Source: DASUNP01 sp035249305 (lineage in GTDB: Bacteria; Acidobacteriota; Blastocatellia; UBA7656). From it: a DNA stretch of 64,000 bases. The position numbers and the translations under genes were made by a program. Every line of letters starts with the position of its first letter. Within the stretch, counting starts at the first letter, position 1. The notes under the pieces were generated by a model, which did no database searches, was not told where the DNA came from, and saw only the letters and a program-made list of their open reading frames with translations. Below are positions 1 to 6,753 of this stretch, piece by piece. Where the stretch lies: the NCBI GenBank assembly GCA_035249305.1, contig DATFGQ010000094.1:15904-79903 (forward strand), given 5' to 3'.

Positions 1-556
1 CGCCGAACTGTGGGGCGGCTTGCCCGTCGTTAGCGCAGTTAACATCGGCGTCAAAATCTATGTACCACCCGTCGGTTTCGATACGCATCTTGACGGGGCT
101 GCACGCGTCAGGCGACGAGTCGGCCGTCATTATGCTCTTGAGATGGCGGGCGGTGTACCCGAAAAAGTTCTTACGCTCGCCGGTATCGGTGATGGTAGTC
201 GTGTACGTGACGACGCCCCCGCGCCGGGTGGCGCCCGGTTGCCCCTCGCCCGGCTGCGGCTTGGCTGCGCTGGTCGAAGAGTCTTCCCCGCCGAGCTGTG
301 AGATCATGTATTTTTTCGCGCGGTCGTTCAGTTGAATCATCCGCTTGAGGTCGCACTGGTACAGCGTGTCGAAGCTGATGGCCCCGCCGTAGCTTTGGCT
401 CGTTCGCTGGCGCGCGCCTTTGATGTAGGTGGTGCCTTCGGCCGCCTGCCCGGCAAAGCTGGTCTTGGTCTTTATCTTTATGTCGCCGAACGCGGCCACG
501 GCCGCGCCGAGCGAGATTATTATGGCGAAGGTTATTCGCACAAAGCAGTTCCTCAT
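1..556 (-). CDS. Secreted protein of unknown function, cut by the left edge
   Basis: The frame reads leftward from an ATG at 556 and stays open to position 1, so the C-terminus lies outside the window. At least 185 codons are visible. An AAGGAGA ribosome-binding site lies just upstream. The N-terminus (MRNCFVRITFAIIISLGAAV) is a typical Sec signal peptide, with likely cleavage near residue 24. The mature part opens with KIKTKTSFAG and carries two cysteines in its second half. A low-complexity Pro/Gly/Gln stretch near residues 100-110 separates two beta-rich segments. No named domain is recognised; small secreted proteins of this build are frequent in acidobacteria. Function unknown. Confidence 0.75.
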   Translation of the reverse strand, partial: MRNCFVRITFAIIISLGAAVAAFGDIKIKTKTSFAGQAAEGTTYIKGARQRTSQSYGGAISFDTLYQCDLKRMIQLNDRAKKYMISQLGGEDSSTSAAKPQPGEGQPGATRRGGVVTYTTTITDTGERKNFFGYTARHLKSIMTADSSPDACSPVKMRIETDGWYIDFDADVNCANDGQAAPQFG

Positions 557-628
557 CAGTATCTCCTTTACCCGGTTCGATAGAATTTCGCTAGCTCAAA
601 ATTGTTTAGTTGAATCGCATGCATAAAT

Positions 629-845
629 CGCCGCGTAGCGGCGGATTGAATTTAGCCATGAACGCCGCGTAGCGGCGGATTGAATTTAGCCGTGTGCTTT
701 AGCGCACGGATCACGGGTCGTCAAACCACCGCGTCGCGTTAGCGACGCCTGAATTCACCCGTCGCTGACGCGACGTGAATTGGTTGCACCTTTTACCGTG
801 CGTTGAAACGCACGGCTAAAATCACCCCGCCGCTACGCGGCGAAT
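629..845. repeat. Cluster of short palindromes (REP-like) in the 557-1043 gap
   Basis: Two direct copies of a unit made of the palindrome CGCCGCGTAGCGGCG followed by gattgaatttagcc occur at about 629-657 and 663-690. Further short hairpins follow, built on GTGCTTTAGCGCAC, CGTCGCGTTAGCGACG, GTCGCTGACGCGAC, CCGTGCGTTGAAACGCACGG and CGCCGCTACGCGGCG. The attached gattgaat/attcaata tails resemble those of the clusters at 31.4, 40.2 and 57.8 kb. The remainder of the 557-1043 gap is AT-richer and should hold the divergent promoters; no gene is visible there. Confidence 0.75.
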
Positions 846-1043
846 CATTTCTGATTTATGCAAAGACCTCTATTAAGAGAATAAAAAGCATAGCTGAAGA
901 TTATCGACCTAACAACCGGGCCTGCTGGAACAAAATTTGAACCGCCGGTGTCTAAGCCCATTGGAGAAAGCTCTGCCTCACTTGTCGTTACTTGTCATTG
1001 CAGTTCACAAGCTAGCCCGCCGCCGGACAGGAGGACTGCTCTC

Positions 1044-4000
1044 ATGGCGCGCACAAAACGCTGGTCGTGGCCCGCGACCGTCGCCGTCTGCCTGACGCTT
1101 TTCGCATTCGTTCAACGCGAAGCAAATCACGCCGCATCAGCCTCCGCTCAGTCGGAAGACCCCGCGTTGCGCGCTGTGGTCGACCTCTACTTCGACGTAC
1201 TCGCGAAAGAAGACATCGCGGCTTTCAAGAGGCTCTGGAGCGCGAACGCGGTTTCAGCCGCGCGGGCGAGCGAGCTTGAGCAACTTTTCGCGCTGGACGA
1301 TTACGCTTATTCCAACCTGGGGATTTCAGAGGTCAAGACCTCGGCCGACCGCGCGGGCCTGCGCGTCGCGTTCGATCGCACGTCGAAGCGCACGATGATA
1401 CTCGACCGGTCTTCACCCAGTCCGAGGGCGCAGACCGAGCGCGTGACGCGCAACCTCACTTTCGTAAAAGAGTCCGGCCAGTGGAAGCTCGCGCGCGACG
1501 CGTCGGCCATCGAAGACCTTGCGCTCGCCCTTGTCGAGGCGAAGACCGATTCCGACCGCGCCGCGCTCTTAGAGAAAGAGAGCAGCCTTATCACGATAGA
1601 CCTCAGGCAGGAGATGCTCGAAGAAGCGACCGCCTTTTTCGTCCGGCAGCAGCACGCCGAAGCGCTCAACGCCTACGCGCTGGCGAAAGTCGTAGCGGAG
1701 CGCGCAAACGATAAGGAGGGCGTCGCGGCCTCACTCGTCGGGATGGGGAACATTCACCGCGCGCGGCGCGAATACGCGATGGCCGAGGAGCAATACCGCA
1801 AAGCGCTCGCGGAGTTCGAAGCGCTCGGAAGCCGCGACCAGGTGGCGGGCGTGCTGGAATACATAGGCTTTGTTCAACACTCCGCGGGCAAGCTCTCGGA
1901 ATCTGTCGAGAGCTACGGCAAGGCGCTGGCGCAATACGAAGCCGCGAGAGATGAACCGGGCCGCGCGAACTCACTGGAAAACATCGGGACAGTTCATTAC
2001 GACAGGGGCGATTACGCTTCGGCCGTCGAAGCTTACGCGAAGAGCTTGAAGCTGTATCAGAGACTCAAATCGGCGCTCGATGTCGCGGGAACGCTCAACA
2101 ACATAGGGAGCGCTTACTACGCCCAGGGCGATTTCGTTCTTGCCCTGGAGCACTACCGCAAAGCGCTCGCCGGGTTTGAAGCGCTCTCTAACGAGCGCGC
2201 GATCGCCTCGACGCTCAATAACATCGGCGGCGCTCACTACTCGCAAGGCGAGTACGAACAGGCGATCGAGAGCTACGAAAAGAGTTTCATCATCGAAGAG
2301 AGGCTCGGCAATACGGACGGCGCGGCCGCCGCCCTATTCGGCATCGCGTTAGTCCACTACGCGCGCGGCGATTACGCGCGTGCGATAGATTACTACAAAA
2401 AAAGCCTGGCGCTGCGGGAAGCCCTGAACGATAAGGCCGGCATCGCGACCGTTGAGCGCAACCTCGGGCTCGTTCACTACAGGCAGAACGACTACGCGGC
2501 CGCGCTCGAAAGCTATCAAAAGAGCCTCAAGCTTTACGAGCAGATGGGTAAGAGTGCGGACGCGGCCGTCGTGCTGAACAGCATCGCGGGCATCTATTTT
2601 ACTCAGGGCTTTTTCGACGCCGCCCGCGACCATTATCAAAAGGCTCTCGCCGGGTTTGAGGCAATCAATGACGGCGCGGGCGCGGCTGGCGTGCTGGCGA
2701 GCCTGGGCAATCTTTATTACTCGCAAAGCGACCACTCCGCGGCGCTCGACCATTACCGGAAGAGTCTGAAGCAATACGAGGCTCTGGGCGACAGGGCGGG
2801 CGCGGCGGGCGCGGCGGGCGTGGTGGCGAGGATCGCGAGCGTCGCTTACTCGGAAGGGCGCTACCACGAAGCGGTCGAGACGGCCGGCCGCGCCGCTGAC
2901 CAGGCGAAAGAGATCGACGATCAGGATACGCTCTGGCGCGCGCGCGCGACTAAAGGCGCTGCTCTCCGTAATCTGAACGAGATCGAAGGCGCGCGCGCGG
3001 AATTGGAGATCGCAATCGCCGCTATCGAGAGAATGCGCGCTCGGCAGGTCGGCCACGATCAGGAGCCTCAAAGATTCTTTCAAGACAAATCGTCGCCTTA
3101 CACGGCGATGATCGATCTGCTCGTAGCCGAGAACCGGCCCGAAGAAGCGCTCAACTACGCCGAGCGAATCAAATCTCACGCGCTGCTGGACGTGATTGAA
3201 AGCGGGCGGGTCAGAATAACTTCGTCGATGACCGCGCGGGAGCAGAGCCGCGAGCGAATGTTGATAAACAATGTGATTTCTCTCAACGCACAGGTCGCGC
3301 GCGAGCGCAACCGCCCGCGTGCGGATCAGCGGCGACTGACTAAGCTCAACGGCGCGTTCGAGAAAGCGCTTTACGAATACGGCGGCTTCAAGAAGAGGCT
3401 TTACGCCGCGCACCCGCGGTTGAGGGCGCAACGGGGCGAGGCTCCCACGTTGAAGTTTGAAGAGGCGGGAAGCCTATTCACCGACTCGCAGACGGCAATG
3501 ATTGAGTTCGTAGTGACTGAAGCCCGCACCTATCTGTTCGTGCTGACTAAAGCAGAAGGCGGCCCCTCGCGGGTGGCAGCGGCTCGGCATTTGACGGCGA
3601 GGGCGGATTTGAGGGTTTACGTTCTCGGCGTCGGAAGAAAACAACTGGCTGAAAGAGCCTCGCGACTCCGCGAGACGATAGAAGCGCGCGACGCCAGTTT
3701 TCAGCAGCCCGCGCGCGAGATGCACGACCTGCTTTTGAGCCCCGCGAAAGAGCAGCTCGCGGGCAAAGCCGCACTCGTAGTCGTACCCGACGCGGCGCTG
3801 TGGCAAGTTCCTTTCCACGCGCTCGCACCTGCCGACGGTCGCTACCTTGTGGAAGATTACTCTGTCTCTTATGCTCCGTCGCTCAGTGCGCTGCGCGAGA
3901 TGATAAAGCCGCGCGGAAGGGTTCGCGTCCGTGGCGCGGCCGTTTATGACTTGATCGCTTTCGGCAATGCCGAAAGCGAAGCGCCGGCCCTGACGCAGTT

Positions 4001-4502
4001 ATACGGCGAGCGCCGTAGCCGAATTCTTTCCGGCGCTCAAGCGACTAAAGAACGGTTCAAGGCCGAAGGCTCGCGAGCGCGAGTGCTGCACATTTCAACC
4101 GGAGGCGTATTCAACGACGCGAGCCCGATGTACTCTCACCTGATTATGGGGGATGGCTTGTTGCACGCCTGGGAGATTGTGAAGCTCGATTTGAAAGCCG
4201 GCGTTGTAGTCGCATCGACAACCGAAGCATCGCGAGCGCAACGAGGGGCGGGGGAAGGTTTGACCGCCATGGCATGGGCCTTCTTCGTCGCAGGCTCACA
4301 AGTGTTTGTGACGAGCGATTGGCGCGCGGAATTAAAATCAACATCAGACTTGATGCTGAGCTTTCATCAACGGCTAAAGAGCGCGCCGGCCGCCGAAGCG
4401 TTGCGACAGGCGACTCTCACATTGATACAGAATGAGCAACACAGGCACCCTTTCTACTGGGCGGGGCTCAGAGTGATGGGAGGTCGAAATCAAATCTCGT
4501 AA
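1044..4502 (+). CDS. TPR-repeat protein with C-terminal CHAT domain lacking its catalytic dyad
   Basis: The protein has 1152 residues. The ATG at 1044 is chosen over an in-frame ATG at 948 because AGGAGGA lies at 1029-1035 and the following residues (MARTKRWSWPATVAVCLTLF) form a signal anchor. Residues about 45-170 look like an NTF2/SnoaL-type domain. Residues about 200-650 are tandem tetratricopeptide repeats with the recurring pattern YY/H-GDY-A-A-YxKSL. The C-terminal 280 residues are a CHAT (caspase HetF associated with TPRs) domain. In active CHAT proteases the dyad lies in ATHG and LSACE. Here the equivalents read STGG (Gly1020) and ASTTE (Thr1060), so both catalytic residues appear lost. 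Probably a scaffold or non-proteolytic relative. Its 3' end converges on the next gene with a 3-bp gap. Confidence 0.9.
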   Translation: MARTKRWSWPATVAVCLTLFAFVQREANHAASASAQSEDPALRAVVDLYFDVLAKEDIAAFKRLWSANAVSAARASELEQLFALDDYAYSNLGISEVKTSADRAGLRVAFDRTSKRTMILDRSSPSPRAQTERVTRNLTFVKESGQWKLARDASAIEDLALALVEAKTDSDRAALLEKESSLITIDLRQEMLEEATAFFVRQQHAEALNAYALAKVVAERANDKEGVAASLVGMGNIHRARREYAMAEEQYRKALAEFEALGSRDQVAGVLEYIGFVQHSAGKLSESVESYGKALAQYEAARDEPGRANSLENIGTVHYDRGDYASAVEAYAKSLKLYQRLKSALDVAGTLNNIGSAYYAQGDFVLALEHYRKALAGFEALSNERAIASTLNNIGGAHYSQGEYEQAIESYEKSFIIEERLGNTDGAAAALFGIALVHYARGDYARAIDYYKKSLALREALNDKAGIATVERNLGLVHYRQNDYAAALESYQKSLKLYEQMGKSADAAVVLNSIAGIYFTQGFFDAARDHYQKALAGFEAINDGAGAAGVLASLGNLYYSQSDHSAALDHYRKSLKQYEALGDRAGAAGAAGVVARIASVAYSEGRYHEAVETAGRAADQAKEIDDQDTLWRARATKGAALRNLNEIEGARAELEIAIAAIERMRARQVGHDQEPQRFFQDKSSPYTAMIDLLVAENRPEEALNYAERIKSHALLDVIESGRVRITSSMTAREQSRERMLINNVISLNAQVARERNRPRADQRRLTKLNGAFEKALYEYGGFKKRLYAAHPRLRAQRGEAPTLKFEEAGSLFTDSQTAMIEFVVTEARTYLFVLTKAEGGPSRVAAARHLTARADLRVYVLGVGRKQLAERASRLRETIEARDASFQQPAREMHDLLLSPAKEQLAGKAALVVVPDAALWQVPFHALAPADGRYLVEDYSVSYAPSLSALREMIKPRGRVRVRGAAVYDLIAFGNAESEAPALTQLYGERRSRILSGAQATKERFKAEGSRARVLHISTGGVFNDASPMYSHLIMGDGLLHAWEIVKLDLKAGVVVASTTEASRAQRGAGEGLTAMAWAFFVAGSQVFVTSDWRAELKSTSDLMLSFHQRLKSAPAAEALRQATLTLIQNEQHRHPFYWAGLRVMGGRNQIS

Positions 4503-4505
4503 GAA

Positions 4506-5543
4506 TCAGTTCGATCTTCTTTTGAGCGCTTCACGCCACAAGTCAGGGTAATCGGTGAAGCCGCCGTCGACGCCGTAATCGATGAAGCGATTGATGTCGG
4601 TGATGATGCTTTCACGAAGCGTGGAGCCGTTCGGTTGCCGCTCGTCGAGCGGGCGACGCAAGACCGCGGTAGTCGAGCCTCGGAAAGTATAGGGATGAAC
4701 TACCAGCCCCGCCGAGTGAAACGTCTCGATCGATTCTCGCCCCGTTATCATCTGCTTGCTCGGCCCCGCGCCGCGGGCGTAACCGGCCACCTCGCGCGCA
4801 AGCGCGGGCGTCACTCGACTGGTCTCCTCTCTCCGCCCCGCGTCGTCCATGGGCAGGAGTTGCACGCGCGCATAGCCGGGCGCGACCTCGCGCATCCTGA
4901 GCAAGCATGCCTTCGAGAAAGATTGTATGAAGACTTTTTCGCGGCGATCAGCTTCGTCATAGCCCGCCGCTTTGAGCGCGGCGGCGAGCGCGGCGACCAT
5001 GTCCTTGCCGTGTGATTTATAGAACTCGTAATGCTTTATTTCGATGTAAAGCCCCGCGCGGTTGGCTATCGCTTTTATCGCCTCTTCGAGCGTGGGCACG
5101 CGCTGGCCTTTGTAAGCGTCGCGAGCCGCGAACGCGTTTGCGCGGTTAAACCACGAGCCCGCGTCGAGCCGTTTGATCTCTTCGAGCGTGAAATCTATCG
5201 CGTACCACCCGCGGCGGGGAGTGCCGCTGCCGTCGGGGTCGCGCGAAGTGGCGCGATCGGGAAACACCTCTGCCGCGTCGGTCGTGCGCGAGAGTTCCGC
5301 GTCGTGGGCGCAGATCAAACGGCCGTCTCTGGTCATCTGCAAATCCTGCTCGACGAAATCGGCCCCCTGTTCGATCGCGAGCCGATAAGCCGCCAGCGTG
5401 TGTTCGGGCGCGTAGGCGGAAGCGCCGCGATGCGCGACCAGCAGCGGCTTTTCTTTTGGGGCAGGTTCTCCGCCCGCCGTCGACGCGCGGAAGAGAATTG
5501 TCGATAGCAGGGCCAGCGCGACAAGCTGAAGGGGCTTTTTCAT
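4506..5543 (-). CDS. glpQ: Secreted glycerophosphodiester phosphodiesterase
   Basis: The protein has 345 residues and hydrolyses glycerophosphodiesters to an alcohol plus glycerol-3-phosphate. A signal peptide covers residues 1-24. The GDPD catalytic signature is intact: HRGASAYAPEHT with His38 and Arg39, then EQDL with Glu65 and Asp67, then AHD with His80. A glutamate in YIEIKHY follows in the barrel. The length suits periplasmic GlpQ-type enzymes. The start lies 11 bp after the stop of the TonB-C gene on the same strand, so the two are probably co-transcribed. glpQ is the closest family name, but substrate range cannot be read from sequence. Confidence 0.92.
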   Translation of the reverse strand: MKKPLQLVALALLSTILFRASTAGGEPAPKEKPLLVAHRGASAYAPEHTLAAYRLAIEQGADFVEQDLQMTRDGRLICAHDAELSRTTDAAEVFPDRATSRDPDGSGTPRRGWYAIDFTLEEIKRLDAGSWFNRANAFAARDAYKGQRVPTLEEAIKAIANRAGLYIEIKHYEFYKSHGKDMVAALAAALKAAGYDEADRREKVFIQSFSKACLLRMREVAPGYARVQLLPMDDAGRREETSRVTPALAREVAGYARGAGPSKQMITGRESIETFHSAGLVVHPYTFRGSTTAVLRRPLDERQPNGSTLRESIITDINRFIDYGVDGGFTDYPDLWREALKRRSN

Positions 5544-5554
5544 GGCCCCATATC

Positions 5555-6313
5555 TTAATCTCTATTGACGCGGAATGTAAGCGTGCCTTCGACCCACACC
5601 GGCAGCCCTTCAACCTTGACGGGTTTGAACCTCCACTGCCTGGCCGTCTCTCCGACGATCGACTCGATGTCGCGCGGACCTGAAAGATAATTCACGTCGA
5701 TTACGTCGCCCATCTCCGAGATTCTAACTTTAACGGTCGCGTGGGCGCCTGCGTAGTTAACGTCGTTGGACGAGAAGTCTGCCACGACGCGACGGATCGC
5801 CTGTTTACGGAGGAAGCTTTCGCTCCTGTACACGGTTCTAGGTTCAACAATCTCACCCACAGTCTCCGCAGGCATCATTTTGCCGACGACCGGCTGGTAG
5901 GAGATCATACCAATAGGATAATCAGGAGCATCACATGTAATAACGCTGCACCGTATCACCCTTCCTTTACCGATCAGCGACATCAGGCCGATGTTTGCGA
6001 AGAAGCTTATTAAGACTGCGACTATCGCGGTTCTGATTCGGGAGACGCGCTGCTTGAACGCGCGAAGCCCGACCGGGCAATCCGAAGTCAAGATTGTCCC
6101 GTCGCCGCGCCTGTAATACCGCGCGCACAATTGCCCTTCCATTCTGCGTATCAGGTCCTCCGCGTCTCGCCGCTTCATCGCCGAGAGGTTGTAAACATTC
6201 TTGTTGCACTGGCCGCAGAAACGGACCAGGTCGTTGCCGAGCATGAAGCGCCAGTCGGCTGTGCAGGGAGAAGCAATTTTTATGCGGTCGAGGGGGCTGC
6301 GGGTAGCGGGCAT
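5555..6313 (-). CDS. TonB-C-terminal domain membrane protein with N-terminal Cys-rich domain
   Basis: The protein has 252 residues. The ATG at 6313 is preferred over an in-frame TTG at 6325 because GGAGG lies five bases upstream of it. The first 80 residues form a cysteine-containing cytosolic domain (FCGQCNKNVYNLSAM, then SDCPVG) seen in acidobacterial proteins. One membrane helix follows (IRTAIVAVLISFFANIGLMS), then a periplasmic part ending in a TonB C-terminal fold (ATVKVRISEMGDVIDV, ARQWRFKPVKVEG). It may transmit energy or contact an outer-membrane partner, but no ExbB, ExbD or receptor gene is nearby. It is probably co-transcribed with the downstream glycerophosphodiesterase. Confidence 0.75.
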   Translation of the reverse strand: MPATRSPLDRIKIASPCTADWRFMLGNDLVRFCGQCNKNVYNLSAMKRRDAEDLIRRMEGQLCARYYRRGDGTILTSDCPVGLRAFKQRVSRIRTAIVAVLISFFANIGLMSLIGKGRVIRCSVITCDAPDYPIGMISYQPVVGKMMPAETVGEIVEPRTVYRSESFLRKQAIRRVVADFSSNDVNYAGAHATVKVRISEMGDVIDVNYLSGPRDIESIVGETARQWRFKPVKVEGLPVWVEGTLTFRVNRD

Positions 6314-6498
6314 AATAACCTCCAAGAATGCGACGCCCAGAGCAATAGACGCTTTACGGCAGGATTAGTTCCTTATTCGAGAATGAAGATCGAAAGAACT
6401 CTTGCCTGATTGCTCGGCGCGTTTTTTAGATCGAGCACGGGCTGTCTGATCAGGCGGGTTAGATGTGATGATCTGCGTGATGGTTGTACAGCAGGGAA

Positions 6499-6750
6499 AG
6501 TCCTGAGTGCTGAGTCCTGAGTCCTGAGTCCTGAGTCCTGAGTCCTGAGTAACAGCAAGTTACTCGGCTCCGTAGGAGCCCGATGTTTGTAGAACAATAG
6601 CGTAAATACGCCCCAACTCCGTAGGAGTTGAATATCAAACATACAACCCCTACAGGGTTGGCCGACACTGCGGCGGCATTCTACAGACATAGAGCCCCGC
6701 AGGGGCTTTTCAGACCCTTTCTCAGCACTCAGCACTCAGCACTCAGGACT
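6499..6750. repeat. Heptad inverted-repeat element, arms separated by about 170 bp
   Basis: The left arm (6499-6550) is a tandem array of AGTCCTG with one AGTGCTG. The right arm (6721-6750) is made of the complementary heptads CAGCACT and CAGGACT. The right arm ends three bases downstream of the treY stop codon. The same heptads form compact hairpins at 17.4, 27.0, 43.8 and 54.1 kb. Here the arms are separated by other palindromes, as if a hairpin element had been split by a second insertion. Confidence 0.85.
6562..6711. repeat. Short palindrome cluster between heptad arms
   Basis: Four short palindromes lie in 150 bp: GGCTCCGTAGGAGCC, AACTCCGTAGGAGTT followed by gaatat, AACCCCTACAGGGTT, and AGCCCCGCAGGGGCT. 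They resemble the CCCC-GCA/GTA-GGGG units of the clusters at 31.4, 40.2 and 57.8 kb. Together with the heptad arms this accounts for most of the 6314-6753 gap; no gene is visible there. Confidence 0.7.
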
Positions 6751-6753
6751 GTT

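Noticed and set aside
948..1043. N-terminal extension of the TPR-CHAT protein from an ATG at 948
   Set aside because: The ATG at 1044 has AGGAGGA at the right distance and starts a signal anchor; the extension has neither.
2349..3431. 360-residue frame on the minus strand
   Set aside because: It is antisense to the TPR region of the CHAT protein. It has biased Arg/Val/Ala composition, no domain and no start signal.
6499..6550. Tandem short repeats resembling a CRISPR array
   Set aside because: The units are seven bases long and directly joined, with no unique spacers and no cas genes nearby.
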